Source: Diogma glabrata (taxonomy: Eukaryota; Arthropoda; Insecta; Diptera; Cylindrotomidae). From it: DNA of 64,000 nucleotides. Below the pieces are notes generated by a model that saw only the letters and a list, made by a program, of their open reading frames with translations, searched no databases and was not told where the DNA came from. This document shows, piece after piece, positions 20,427 through 32,389 of this stretch (positions are counted from its first letter, which is position 1; each line of letters starts with the position of its first letter). A program made the translations under genes and the position numbers. Where the stretch lies: contig OY856186.1 in NCBI GenBank assembly GCA_963693315.1, forward strand, positions 95,258,132 through 95,322,131, given 5' to 3'.

Positions 20427-22329
20427 TATGTTTCCAGAGCTGTGGTGAAGTCAGCCTATGCAACAGCGTCGCAATATTGTTTTATTAATATTTACTAAAG
20501 AAATGCGAAAATATTTACTAAAGAACGGCAATTTTGTATTTTTTTGATTTTTTTGTGCAATTATGCAATGGATCAGCAGCAATATGGTATGTCAGAGACT
20601 TGGTAAGCCAATAAATTTTTAAAAATTTGTAATATAGTTTTATAAATAATGTTGTTGAGGTATGTCAGTTTTAATTGTATTATATATTTATTTTATTGAA
20701 TAACGGCATAACGTAAACTTTATTTCGTAAGAAAGGGCTAATTCAATTGGAATAAAGTTGGTTTGTAATGCGATTTAAACTAACTGTCTTGTTTTCTTAG
20801 CTTGTTGTTTTAATAAAGGTCATTCAAGTGTTATTCTAGAGAGATTGACGGAAAAGACTTGTTTTGCTTTTTGACTGTCATGATTTCGAAATTGAAACTA
20901 GTTTTTGTATATCAACAAAGTGTGTACAAGTGTGTGTGTACACAATGTGTACAACAAAGATGGACATTTGATATGCATATCTTGCATGCGTAATTTGAAA
21001 TTTTGAATCAAACATTTATCAAACATTTATAATTTTACGTAGAGTTATACAAAAATAAAATTGAAAGCCTGCCAACCAAACTCCATCTGCAAAGAATTTA
21101 TCACATTCTTTGTTCGTACCTCTAAAAGGTCGCACATCGAAAACGCTCGAAAAGTAATATACTAATACTAGTACAGAATTTAATCGCTTTCGTATGTTTC
21201 CATTTGGCTAGACCTATGTTTGTTTAAAAATTAATTTGTGTTGGAAAATGAAGTTGCATCCTCAAACTATTTGTCAATGTAAAATTGGTCATTATCTCAC
21301 AATTGTAACTTGATTTAATCATTTGGTTTCAAATACAAACTTATTGAGCCTACTACATGTCCATAAGTATGTCTCTACCTACCTCCGATTGTGATTGTTA
21401 TACATATATTTGTTATTATTTGAATTGTTATTCAAATTATTATAATTCCAACTGTATTTGATTTGTTTGTCATTTAAAAAACATTATTCAAAATTTAAAA
21501 ATAATGCAATAAATAAATCAAAAACATTTTATTCAATTCATTTTATTTATTCTAAGATTAACATTCGTTCCACTTTAACAAATTCATCATCATCATTTTC
21601 CCACATTTCGATAAAGCTTCAACTTTTCAATTTATTTTCATTCAGTTATTGCGAGTGAAGTTTTTTCTTTTTGAAATTTGAACTTAGTTGATTTTTTGTT
21701 GGAGTTGAAGTAAGTTCGATTAACCACAATCTCACTTTGTTTGTTTTTAAGGGTTTTTAGGTTTAATAGAAAATGTTGTGGTTAACAAAGTGGTAAAAAT
21801 TAAGGAAATTGAAATTAAAAAAAATATTTTGGATATTGAAATTTGAAACCGATTGAAGTAGTGAACAAAAAAAGTGATATTCGTGATATGTTTTTTTACT
21901 GTTGTTATTTATCGATGCTAATTGCTTTTTATCATTTGTTTTATTGTGAGTTTTTGTGTTCGTCGACGACGATGTAATGAAACTGTTTAAATTAACATGG
22001 TGAATGTGTTACCAAAAATTATAGGATATTAATGTTTCGAGTGTGAGTTGTACAAATGTTTAACATATGGGTTATGGTATTGCAGTGCATGCTTTTTCTT
22101 AAACCCTTTCTTAAATTTCTGTTAAGTTCCTCTGTCTCTTAAGTTTAACTAGCATTTAAAGTGCTTGATGTAGAGAAAATGAAACCACAGGCTTCAAAAA
22201 GTTAGAACCACAGGCTTCAAAATGTTTTAGAGGTTAGGCCAAAGCACCAAAACGTTCTAGTGAAACCAAATTTATACTTTTTATTATTATATTATTATTT
22301 ATTTTCGCATATGTTATTATTTTATTCTT
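20427..22329. other. Long stretch without recognisable gene
   Basis: No coding frame with domain features. A GAAGTAAGTTCG splice-donor-like site lies at about 21707, downstream of a TCAGTTATTGCGAGTG stretch near 21643. This could be a 5' noncoding exon of the coiled-coil gene further right, but nothing ties them together. The remainder is AT-rich filler. Confidence 0.3.
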
Positions 22330-24132
22330 GCTTGTTTCGTTTTTGACGAATGATACTTCGTTGGTACAATTTAAACTTCAAAACCTTTAGGTGGATCAGA
22401 TCTTAATACGATATCCACATATTTAAATTTACAACTTCCTAAACTGTTTAAAACTAATCCTTGGCTTGTTTGGTATTATAAAGCTGCAGATTGCCAGCAG
22501 CTTAGAGATTTCTTTAAATAGTTTCTCTGGAAACATAACTGTCTTGCCTAATTGTCTTACCGAGATCCAAACATTGCTGCTTCTAATTTCTAAGGAATGT
22601 GGGTATGCGCATAGGTTTATTCCAAATATATTGGTCGTTCCAAACCCAGATCTATGGTTTACGAGTAAATGTAAAAAAGCAATAAAAATTCAAAAGAAAG
22701 GATTTCAAAATTATAAAAAAGGAAAAACTGATGAACTGATAACTGCCTTACTTACTATTATGCCGAATAGAAAGAAATTTATGTAGATGCAGAGAAACAT
22801 CTATTTAGTAGGACAAACACAAAAGCTACTAAATTTGCTGAACACCCAGCTGCAGGTTTACACAATTTTTATATCGCCGCTAAGGCTGTTCAAGGAAATT
22901 TTTGTAAGTCTTCTATACCTCCTCTTATTGATACAGATATGCTTGTCATTGATTCTAAAAAGGCTAATTTACTTACCAAACTGTTTATCTTTAAATTCTA
23001 CATTAGCAGAACCTAATTTCCAACATAAATCAGTTCCTAGAGTTTCTCACAAAATGAGACGTATCATTTTTCGTAAAAAAATAAGCCGGAAAATACTGAC
23101 AAATTAGCACTAATAAGGTATCTGGGCCTGATAGTATTCTTATAAAAATTTGCTATGGAGTTAGCATCAATTCTCACTAAAATTTTCTATTTGTCATATA
23201 AGAAAGGGATTTTTCCTGAAATATGATAAAAGGGCTAGTGTACAGTTTCACAAAAGGTGTTAAAACCGATCCAACAAATTAGCTTCTCAAGTTGTCAAAA
23301 ATACTTAATGAAAAGCAATACAGATTCCGTAGAGGAAGAGCGACTGGAGATTGACTTTCTTTGTCACACATATCTGGAACAATTGTCACTTGAAAGCCAT
23401 GTTGAAACTGTTGATGTTGCTCTTGATATTGCCAAAACATTCGACAAAGTATGGCACAATGATCTTATATGCACTTTTGTGATGCTACGACTTAGACGAG
23501 CAACTTATTTCTTGGTTACATAGCTTTATATCTGAGCGTAAATTTCAAGTCAAAGTTACCAGTGTTTCATCTGATATATTTTCAACTGATGCAGGAATTC
23601 CTCAAGGTTCTGTTCTATCTCCAACTATTTTTCTCATCTACTTGTTCAATTCGACGATTCATCGAATTAATTGTGTTGCTGATGATAGCACGATGTGTTC
23701 TAAAAACAAATATGGATTGGAGTATTGCTAACAGTGTTGAATTCAACACGAGCAAAACTCAAGTTTGCCAATTTTCTAGGTTATCAACATTTAATCCGTT
23801 TTCATAAATTTTGATTCAAATGATCTTGAAAAGAAAGATTTTGTTTGACTTCTAGGAGTTGAGATTCAAAATAATGTGAATTGAAATTCTCATATTTGTA
23901 AGCTAAGAACGCTGTTTAAAAATTAGGATTTTTGGGTCGTTGTCGTAAGGATTTTAATGATACACAGCTTTTTTTTTTTAATATATAAGTCTTTTATTTG
24001 TCCCTGCAGGGAAAATTGTTCACATATATGGGGTAGAGCATACATATACATAACAAGTATGAAATATGTCTTGATTCTATATATAGTAGAGAACTGTTAA
24101 ATTGATCGCCAATTCAAATCTTACCAATGAGT
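22330..24132 (+). pseudogene. Decayed Jockey/CR1-type LINE, 5' and middle part
   Basis: Pieces in order: the end of the endonuclease (LTND, then SLEISLNSF at 22466-22786), a linker, reverse transcriptase pieces near 23257-23523 (VDVALDIAKTFDKVWHNDL) and 23560-23640 (the GIPQGSVLSPTIFLIY motif, frame-broken), and a thumb and C-terminal region up to about 24130. Each piece is in a different frame. A polyT tract at 23970 interrupts the C-terminal coding part. It is close in sequence to the fragments at 37185-37800 and 43655-44575, so it is the same family. Confidence 0.7.
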
Positions 24133-24539
24133 TTGATTCCTTTTATATTCAAGGTTAGGCATGTTTAGTGTTGATTATAATAAATTATTGATTAACGTCT
24201 CTGAATATCCGAAGATATCATGCCAACTAGGGATTGGGATTAAGTTTGAATAAATTAAGTTTCTCTAAGAAATATATGGACCTTAACTTTAAAATTTTGA
24301 GGATTAAAGCAATTAGGGAAAACCCACAAAGTTAAGGCATTCCAGAGATGAGAGACTCTGTTGAAAAATTCACGCTGAAAAGCAACAGTTCTGCACCTTT
24401 TTATATAGACCGTAAAAGGATGGGCTACGACATTTGCTCTGGTGTTACGCGATAGGTTTGCTAGTTCAGATAAAATTGATTTAAACTTTGTTTCGTTCAT
24501 CCATAAAAGAGAACCATAGCCTTGTAGCCTCATTCTAAT
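24133..24539 (-). pseudogene. LINE 3' end inserted in reverse inside the LINE above
   Basis: On the minus strand the frame 24255-24533 encodes a LINE C-terminus (LSELANLSRNTRANVVAHPF, then RCRTVAFQREFFNRVSHLWN). Next comes a 3' UTR with the GAATATCCGAAGATA motif. It splits the plus-strand LINE just after a LTNEFDS segment, and that LINE resumes at 24540 with KRDVADLKVFYKYM. So this is a 5'-truncated insertion in the opposite orientation. Confidence 0.65.
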
Positions 24540-24800
24540 ATAAAAGAGATGTAGCTGATTTGAAGGTGTTCTACAAATACATGGTACGTGTAAATTCTAA
24601 ACGATAACAGATAAAAATCTGTCCTGCAAACTTCACACGTTATCACACAGTATCAATAGCAACCCATCCTTTGACGGTTCGAGTGACAAGATGTAAAAAT
24701 GTCGCTTATCAACGTGATTTTTTTCACAGAGTCTCGCATTTCTGGAATGCCAGGGTGGGTCGTTCTTGATAATTTGAATCCTCAAAAATTTTAAATTAAC
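24540..24800 (+). pseudogene. C-terminal remainder of the split LINE
   Basis: The plus-strand pieces KRDVADLKVFYKYM, RYHTVSIATHPLTVRVTRCK and DFFHRVSHFWNAR continue the LINE interrupted at 24133. Several frameshifts. It forms an inverted pair with the homologous minus-strand fragment just before it. Confidence 0.6.
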
Positions 24801-24983
24801 TCGGGATTTTTTTGTGAGCAATTAAACTCAAGTAACATAAGGAATTAATTTGAATTGGAAACAATCAATAATGACTATACACTCGTGACTTAGAATGTTG
24901 CCTATAATAGAAATATTGCACATCCTACGAATTCACACAATATTACTGTCAAGAAATTCAATGGAAAACAATCTTCATTCAAA

Positions 24984-25290
24984 ATTAATAAAACTTCCAT
25001 AAAAAATTATGTCTAACTGAGTTTTAGAAATTCAGTTTAAGTAAGATAACTGAAGATGAAGTTTCAACTTAGAAATATTATCGCCTTGGTGGCGTAGTGG
25101 TTAAACGTGTCTGCCAAAAGAATTGAACTCGCTCTGGCACTGACGAGCTCGAATCCCAACCGAAACAAGTAAAAAGAGAAAAACAGAGTTTTTTCTGAGA
25201 TTTCCAACCATACCTTTGAACTGGAAAAATTCAAATTAATTCCTTTAACAGTTATTTGAGTTTAATTGCTCATAAAAATCCAGAATAAAT
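24984..25290 (+). mobile_element. tRNA-promoter SINE, copy 1
   Basis: TGGCGTAGTGG (25092-25102) matches an A box and GAGCTCGAATCC (25145-25156) matches a B box, with spacing typical of tRNA-derived pol III promoters. About 105 bp of non-tRNA head precedes the A box, and a tail ending TTTAATTGCTCATAAAAATCC follows. An inverted copy at 25712-26038 shares head, promoter region and tail, defining the element length (~300 bp). This is not a functional tRNA gene: no cloverleaf is complete. Confidence 0.7.
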
Positions 25291-25499
25291 AAAATTTGCC
25301 AAAATATTGGCAAATGTGCAAGCCCATATATGACAATAATTGACCAAGTGTCGATCATTGATTTTCGCATTCATACGCTCGTGACTTAGAATGTTGACTA
25401 TAATAGAAATATTGCAAATCCTATGAATTCACACAATAGTACTGTCAAGAAATTCAATGCAAAAAAATCTGTATTGAAAATTAACTTTCATAAAATCTT

Positions 25500-25690
25500 C
25501 AAAAATTTGTTAATTTTAATAATTGATTAATACGCACGAACCCTAGTGCCTTTGTTGGCATACTATCTTCGGATCACCAGTGACGTTAGTCTATAATTTA
25601 TTAGGGTTAACGCACTAAACATGCCTAACTTTGAATACGGTTAGCAGGTTTTCCGACCCAAGAACCTAGCCTTGTGTGCGCGCCTGTTAG
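25500..25690 (+). pseudogene. LINE 3' end fragment
   Basis: It contains CATACTATCTTCGGATCACC, AATCTATAATTTATTA-type sequence and AAACATGCCTAAC, the same 3' UTR block as the LINE ends at 24133, 43655 and 45060. No coding part is recognisable. Confidence 0.55.
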
Positions 25691-25711
25691 GGTGTGAGAA
25701 ATGTTTAATAT

Positions 25712-26038
25712 ATATTTGGGATTTATGAGCAATTAAACTCAAGTAACTAAGGAAGTAATTTGAATTATTTCAATTCAAAGGTACATATGGTTAGAATTAT
25801 CTCAGAGAAAAACTCTGTTTTGCTCTATTTTCGTATTTTGGGTTGGGGATTCGAACTCGTAACCTTATCAATCCCAGTGAGTTCAAATCCTTTGGCAGAT
25901 ACGCTAGCCAACTATAAGTCACCAAGGCTATGTTATTTCGAAGTTGAAACTTCATCATCAGTTAACTACTTAAGTTGAATCTCGCGATCTTCGTTTAGAC
26001 ATAATTTCTTATGGAAAAGTTATTCATTTTTTAATGGA
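25712..26038 (-). mobile_element. tRNA-promoter SINE, copy 2 (inverted)
   Basis: The reverse complement of copy 1, with B box GAGTTCGAATCC intact and A box region decayed to GTGACTTATAGTTGG. Head (GAAGTTTCAACTT) and tail (GAGCAATTAAACTCAAG on the plus strand) are both present. Copies 1 and 2 form an inverted pair ~420 bp apart. Confidence 0.65.
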
Positions 26039-26182
26039 GCTTTTTTTGCATTAAAAACAATAATTGACCAAGTGTCTATTATTGATTTCGCATTGATTGG
26101 TAGCAATCAGTAAAGACTGATTATTACACTAATTACACTCGTGACTTAGAATGTTGACTATAATAGAAAATAAATTGACTAA

Positions 26183-26897
26183 TACTATGTCTTGACGTAT
26201 CAATTAATTGGTTACTACAATATATTATTTAGGTCAATTAATTCTAGTTTCAGTCTTGACTATAAAAATTATTGGGCTATTAGTTTGACCTGACCCTTAG
26301 GGGTCAATACTTAAACTAACTGACTACAAATTTTAAGTTTTCAGTTTTAATTATTTTGTAGTATAAAAATTTAGATGGTAAACAATTGTTGAAAGTAATT
26401 TTCGTTGCACATGTCACTATTATTACTATTATTTCACTAAAATGTCTTTAATAAATTAAAAAAAATTAAAAAAAAAACGTTTTCATAATGACAAACCAAA
26501 ATACTTATCAGATGAAAATATTTCAAAAATGCTTTCAAAATCTCGGCCCCATAACGAAATCTACCAACGAATAAGAGAAAACCATAGATAAAACATTGAT
26601 GGAAAGGTGTTGTTTATAATTAAAATAATTCTAAATATTATTTAACTTTTTAATGATATATTTTGAATTTAAAACTACAGAAAATATATAAAAATATATA
26701 AAAAACTAACGTCATTTGGAGCCACTAAAATATTCCAAATGTCAATAACGAGAACTAAGATAATTGACTACAATAATTTGAGTTGAAAACATAATCATGG
26801 TAGTCTTCAATTATTGCCATATTTTACGTCTTCACGCATCAATTAATTGCATTGTAGGATAATTGTAGTCAATTAATTGCTACGTCAAGACATAGTA
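26183..26897. mobile_element. TA-flanked MITE with 15-17 bp perfect TIRs
   Basis: TACTATGTCTTGACGTA (26183-26199) and its exact complement (26881-26897) bound a 715 bp non-coding element. If the outer TA is the duplicated target, the TIR is CTATGTCTTGACGTA and the element fits the Tc1/mariner insertion habit. A partial repeat of the right end (CAATTAATTGCATTGTAG) lies just inside it. Confidence 0.7.
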
Positions 26898-26904
26898 TAT
26901 AATA

Positions 26905-27700
26905 GAAAAAAGTCGGGTCAAGTGCGAATATAACTCGCTCGCCGAGGGTTCCGTGTATATAATAATATGAAAAAACAGTATTTGCTAATATAGTTTTCCG
27001 TTGGGTTGAATTTCACCCATAACTGTTTATGGTGGCAACATTTTTTAATTTAATTCGTTTATTAGTCAAACATAAATACAGTTTTTCTCGAAATTATAGC
27101 TTGCAGTTAATTCGCGCTATATTTATATAATAACAATTGCGTATAGCTAGTCATTCGCGCTATATACATTTCAATTTGTGTAAAACAATGATAGCTAGTA
27201 AGTATTTCACGCTATCTAAATTCCAACCATATTCTGCTCTGCTTTACATTTACAAAAAAGCAAAAGTCAATTACGCTGTACAACGGTTGAATTTATTTTA
27301 GCCTATTCTATCGGGCTCTGATGTGATTCTTATTACCAACTCACAATTAATGATATGTATATACACATATATTCAAAAACAATTTGAATTATAATTCCAA
27401 ATTAATTCAATTTAATAATTTCAAATAATATTCTTTAAATCATTTTTTTTTTGATTTTTATATTTAAATGGTTTTTAGAAAACAAACATATAGATTATAA
27501 CAAACTAATATAAATATTTAGTAATGATTACATAGATCACTTATGTTGTATCATATAATAATATGCGATCTAATATAAGATTTTAATTGTTAACATCTTA
27601 GCAACTTAATTAATTAAGTAAAAAGCAAAATAAATGAATAAAAAATTACATTAAACTTTTTTGTATGAATTTGAAAATTTTTTCTTATTCTTATGCAAAA
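26905..27700 (+). repeat. 5' part of a GGGTTCCGT-type repeat
   Basis: It begins GTCGGGTCAAGTGCGAATA, then CTCGCTCGCCGAGGGTTCCG. The first ~110 bp match the minus-strand copy ending at 35347. Further in are several TTCGCGCTAT-type motifs (27110-27220). The dead gypsy element interrupts the repeat at 27701. A matching 3' end (ACGGAACCC at 32479-32487) could belong to the same insertion. No coding frame. Confidence 0.5.
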
Positions 27701-28118
27701 TGAAAAAGAATTCTAACTGAAAAGAAAACTGAAAAACTTTTTGTTTTCATTTTATCAACTACTTGATTGAAATTTAAATTTAAATTTTTCAGTTTAAACA
27801 TACGCCACATACACCCCCTTACCAGTGATATTGATGCATAGATGCATTGATGCATATCACGATAGAAAAATGTTTACACAGGGTGACGTATAAAAAAAAA
27901 TATAAATTTTGAAATAATTGCAGATCTTGCATTAAAAACTTATTGTGTAAACAAAAAAATTTTAATTTTGAAATTTGATTATTGAAGTTAATAATTTGGA
28001 AGGTGGACGCGTGATTCGACCAGACCTGGTAACAGAAGTTTGAGGTTGTAAATTAAATCGCACTGTTTTTCTAATTTTGATCGGAGTGCTCGAAATTGAA
28101 ATTGAAGAAGGATGGGAG

Positions 28119-29440
28119 TTAGAGATGTGATTCTGTTTCGTATGAAACAGGTATCGAAGAACAGTGCTGAGGAGAACTAGATATTATAGGTGAATGGTTA
28201 TTCAGGGATCGTTCAGATTTAGTGCTATCCTGATAGCTGGGTTCTAATCTGTCGATACTAACTTTAACCATTCTTCCTCTAATATCTATAGTGAAAGTTT
28301 TGTCATCACGATTGATGACGAGATAGGGTCCATCGTAGGGTTGTTGCAATGACCTTCGGACCGTGTCTACTCTGAGGAAAACGTGTGAGTAGGTTTTCAA
28401 ATCATTGAAAACAAAAACGTTATCATTCGAGTGACGAGAAGAAGTAACAGGTCGGAGATTGTTGAACTGTAGATTGAGGTTAGCTACAAAATCCGACTGA
28501 GGAACCAATGTCGTTTGTTCCGATAAAAAGTGTCCCGGCAAGCGTAAGGTAGATCCATACACTAATTTTGCGGAGGTAGATTTAAAATCTTCCCGAAAAG
28601 CTGTACGCAGTCCAAGAAGTATAGTCGGGAGAGTACGTGTCCAATCTTGTCGATCGTGACACATTACGGCCGCTTTCAATGTTCGATGAAAACGTTCGAT
28701 CATGCCATTACATTTAGGATTATAAGCTGTGGTTCGTCGATGTTCGAAACCTAACAGCTTTGAAAGTTCAAAATATAGTTGTGATTCGAATTGTGACCCT
28801 CGATCGGTCACAATGAAATTTGGAACCCCGAAGCGAGATATCCACCCAGAATAAACAGCAGTGGCTACAGTTGCAGCCGTAATTTCTGAGATCGGGATTG
28901 CTTCGGGCCATCTTGTGTATCTGTCGATCAGAGTTACACAATACCGTTGTCCTTCTGACGAAGGCATCGGTCCAATAATATCCAAATGAACTTCGGAAAA
29001 TCGTTCTGAAGTTGAAGAATAATTAGATAGAGGAGATCGAGTGTGTCTTGAAACTTTTGATTTCTGACACTGTAAACAGTTTCGAGTCATTTCCCGGACA
29101 TCTTTTTTTATTGACGGCCAGACCACGGCGTCAGTCAGTAATTTAATAGAAGCATTGATTCCGGGATGAGAAATGTTGTGCATTTGCACGAAAACGCTTT
29201 GACGAAACTGTTTTGGAATAAATGGACGAAGTTTCCTCGTTGAAACGCCACAATAAATAAATTTGTTAGAGTCAAGGAATAGAGGAAACTGTTGGAATTT
29301 AATCGTCGTGCTATTTTCCGAAAGTAGTTCCTTCAACTCTGAATCATTAGCTTGAGCATCAGCAATTGCCGAATAGTCGATGCTTTCAGGTAGTTGGATT
29401 TGATCAATTCGTGACAAGGCGTCAGCATCGTAGCATCGCT
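28119..29440 (-). pseudogene. Gypsy integrase region
   Basis: A continuous ~440-codon frame. An HHCC-type finger (HNISHPG ... CLQCQKSK) precedes the catalytic core: [10 protein letters not shown] supplies the first Asp, [10 protein letters not shown] the second and [11 protein letters not shown] the Glu. The C-terminal part has [20 protein letters not shown], the usual GPY-type region. It starts in the joined stretch [10 protein letters not shown], which in intact elements closes RNase H. In a complete element it would be released from Gag-Pol to insert cDNA. It is the best preserved part, but the element as a whole cannot mobilise itself. Confidence 0.75.
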
Positions 29441-30325
29441 GAGTTGCTTTTTACAATTTGTAAAAGCTTGAAGAGAAGATTCTGACCAGTTAATAGGTCG
29501 TTTGTCGTTCTTCTTTGAGCCTTTTAAGAAATCATTTAAAATGGCTTGATCACCAGCAGCGTGAGGAATGAAACGTCGATAAAAATTGATCATTCCAAGA
29601 AATTGACGTAGTTGTTTGACCATTTGAAGAGTGGGAAAATCGGAAATAACATCCACTCGTTCTTTCGTTGGTCTAATGCCGTTAGAATCAATGGTATGAC
29701 CTAAGAAATTAATTTCGTGTTGTGCGAAATTGCACTTGTTAAGGTTGATGATCGTACCAGCATCTTGCAATTTTTGAAAGATGGCCTTAAGATGTCCTAA
29801 ATGTTCGATATAGGACTTAGATGCGACAAGTAGGTCGTCTAAATAGACGAAGCAGAAATCTAAACCACGTAAAATGGTGTGCATATGTCGCTGAAACGTT
29901 TGACCAGAGTTTCTTAAACCGAATCCCATTCGTGTGAACTCGAAAAGTCCGAATGGTGTAGTGATAGCTGTCTTAGGAATATCAGACGGCTCAATAGGAA
30001 TTTGGTGGTAAGCTCGCACTAGGTCGATAGTCGAGAAAATAGTGCAACCTGCAAGTTGTTGCGAAAAACCTTCAAGAAAAGGAATGTTGTATTTGTCGGG
30101 GACTGTGACTTTATTTAAGCCACGGTAATCACCGCAAACACGAAAACCACCTGTTTTCTTTTCGACCAAGTGAAGTGGACTGGACCATTGACTACTAGAG
30201 GGTCTACAGATTCCTTCTTCTAGCATATAGTCAAGTTCAGTCTTTGCAGCTTTAAGTTTGTCAGCTGCTAGTCTGCGAGTTTTGCAGGAGACTGGTGGTC
30301 CAGTAGTTATAATCGCATGTGTCAC
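29333..30325 (-). pseudogene. Gypsy reverse transcriptase, truncated before RNase H
   Basis: RT motifs are complete: [64 protein letters not shown], the YLDD active site and [12 protein letters not shown], ending with the connection domain [13 protein letters not shown]. After [12 protein letters not shown] the frame runs straight into sequence that in another frame is the end of RNase H (DADALSRID). A ~100-codon RNase H domain has therefore been deleted exactly at a GATGCT...GATGCT microhomology (about 29425-29440). It resembles Mdg3-like insect gypsy elements. Confidence 0.8.
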
Positions 30326-30840
30326 ATTGTATTGTGTTTAACAGCTGTAGAGAGACCTGAGTCAAAGGTTAATTCTTTGAACTCGTTTAAAAGCTCGTTA
30401 ATTTCACGAGAAAATTTATCATTGATAATAACGGACAATGAAGGAGTAGAGATAGGAGCTGTGACTGCTGATGTGAAAATTTCAGACCGTGGGTCGATAA
30501 TTCGTTTCTGTTTAATATCAACCAGAATACCATATTTGTTCAAAAAGTCAGCGCCAATTATCGGAACAGAGACACTGGCGATGATGAAAGAGTGAACGAA
30601 TGAACGTCGAAGACCTAAACTCAACGTTAAAGTTTTCGTCCCATAAGTAGACACGGTAGTAGAATTCGCTGCAATAAGAGTGAAGTCCGATTTCACACTG
30701 AGCTTCTGAGCGGAAGTAGCTGGAATTACCGATACCTCGGCACCAGTATCGATAAGAAATTTGAGATTTGTGATGGTATCATAAACCATCAAACGGTAAT
30801 TATTGTGGCAGTCACCGCATTCCGCTAAATGCGGTGAGCC
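30322..30840 (-). pseudogene. Gypsy retropepsin with a stub of gag
   Basis: The frame shows GSPHLAECGDCHNNYRLMVY followed by FLIDTGAEVSVIPATSAQ, the catalytic Asp motif of a gypsy aspartic protease. Then come TVSTYGTKTL and PIIGADFL (the second conserved ILG-type motif, here IIGA). Just upstream an in-frame TAA (about 30855) and the loss of gag break the polyprotein. Confidence 0.7.
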
Positions 30841-31309
30841 ATTTAGTTTTTTGAATTAAGAGAGAAAGAAGCATAACGAGAACAATCATAATAAGCATAA
30901 CGAGAACAAAGAATTCTAACTGAAAAGAAAACTGAAAAACTTTTTGTTTTCATTTTATCAACTACTTGATTGAAATTTAAATTTAAATTTTTTAGTTTAA
31001 ACATACGCCACAAAATCATTGAAATTTAGTGGAATGCGTATACCGATAACAAACAGTTACATACAATTCTTGGACCATAAAGATTACTAGATTGCAATGG
31101 TCAGCCCGAATAATGTTTTTTTTATGCCGAGTTCATCTGACTAACCATAATCTATTTAAGACTGTATTAGAACCTTAATATTATAAAATATTTTCTAAAT
31201 TTCGTTAGATTGAATTAGTTACTAAATTATACATTTGCTGCAAAGTAACAAAATTGATTCTCATCAAAGAATTCAAAATTCTACGTGAATAGTTCTTCAC
31301 AAAAACACG

Positions 31310-32165
31310 ATTTTAAATCGAAAATGGTGACTTTGACGGAAAAAACGGTTTTAGACTAGAAACAAAATAACCTTTCATATGACACCCCACTTGTCTAGGG
31401 AAAAAATAATTTTTTTTCGTAATTTCTTCTCTCAACCCCCTCTAAGGAACATTTGAAATAATGAGCTAACCGCTATAGTTTTCGTTCAATCTTTACAACA
31501 TTTCCTATAACTGTGAATTTTTTCAATTTTTCACTTCTGTAATGTTCGAAGATAAAGGGGGGGACAGAAACAAATTTTCACATTTTTAAAAATAAGTCGA
31601 AACCCGTGTTTTCGAAAATTACAAAAAAATTATTTTGAACTACAAAAAAATCACCGTTCATATGACACCCCACTTGTCTAGCTCAAAAAAATTTTTTTTT
31701 CAAAATTTCTACTCACAACCCCCTCCAAAGAACAATTGAAATTATAACAACCAAAAAAAATTTTTAATTTTTTTTTTGCCAAGTTCCTACAACCGTGAAT
31801 TTTTTTAAATTTTTTCTTTTGTAATGTTCGCAGATAAGTGGGGGGGACAAAACTAAAATTTCACTTTTTCTAAAATAAGTCAAAAACTGTGCTTTCGAAA
31901 ATTACAAAAAAAATTGTTTTAGACTAGAAAAAAAATAACCTTTCATATGATATCCCACTTGACATGACCAAAAATATTTTGTTTTCGTAATTTTTACTCT
32001 CAACCCCCTCCAATGAACATTTGAAATTATAACAACCAAAACAAAAAAACGGATTTTTGTATGCAAAATTCCTACATCCTTGAATTTTTTCAATTTTTTG
32101 CTCTTGTAATGTTCGAAGTTAAGGTGGGGGACAAAAAAATAAACTCACGTTTTTTGAAATAACTT
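31310..32165. repeat. Tandem repeat, ~284 bp unit, about three copies
   Basis: The marker CCTTTCATATGACACCCCAC recurs at 31371, 31654 (CCG) and 31939 (GATATCCC variant), giving periods of 283 and 285 bp. Other repeated blocks are CTCAACCCCCTC and TGTAATGTTCG followed by GGGGGGAC. Units differ by roughly 20% by eye. No frame is conserved. Confidence 0.8.
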
Positions 32166-32389
32166 AAAAACTAAGCAGTCGATAATTCATTGAAATGTCT
32201 TTTTGAAATATTTGGATTTTTTTTGATTTTTTTAAACCAAACTCGATTCTTTGAAAAAAACTTTTGTTTTACTATCTCCTTATCAATGCCCATAAAATAT
32301 TGATAAAAACAAATATTCATAATTTTTTTGTTGTCAGTAGGCGTGGACAAATACATTATATAACTGTACAAAATTTCAAGTTGATAGCA

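Larger units (their letters stand above)
24860..26170. repeat. Three direct repeats with ACTCGTGACTTAGAATGTTG
   Basis: A unit containing ACTCGTGACTTAGAATGTTG, CTATAATAGAAA and, in the longer copies, GTCAAGAAATTCAATG occurs at 24880-24970, 25375-25465 and 26128-26170. The second and third are preceded by CAATAATTGACCAAGTGTC. The SINE copies lie between the units, so the arrangement arose by segmental duplication or by repeated insertion into a tandem repeat. Confidence 0.6.
27701..31012 (-). mobile_element. Dead Ty3/gypsy element, gag and RNase H deleted
   Basis: Near-identical direct repeats of ~110 bp (27701-27811 and 30903-31012, one mismatch seen) bound the element. On the minus strand they start TGTGGCGTATG. 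A GGTAAGGGGGTGTA polypurine-type tract precedes the left repeat in element orientation. Protease, RT and integrase remain, and almost nothing is left of gag. A 15 bp direct repeat AAGCATAACGAGAAC occurs twice at the gag remnant (about 30870-30905). The two terminal repeats are probably trimmed or short LTRs. Confidence 0.75.

Noticed and set aside
25087..25160. A tRNA gene
   Set aside because: A and B box sequences are present, but no full cloverleaf can be folded, and the segment repeats as part of a longer dispersed element, so it is a SINE.
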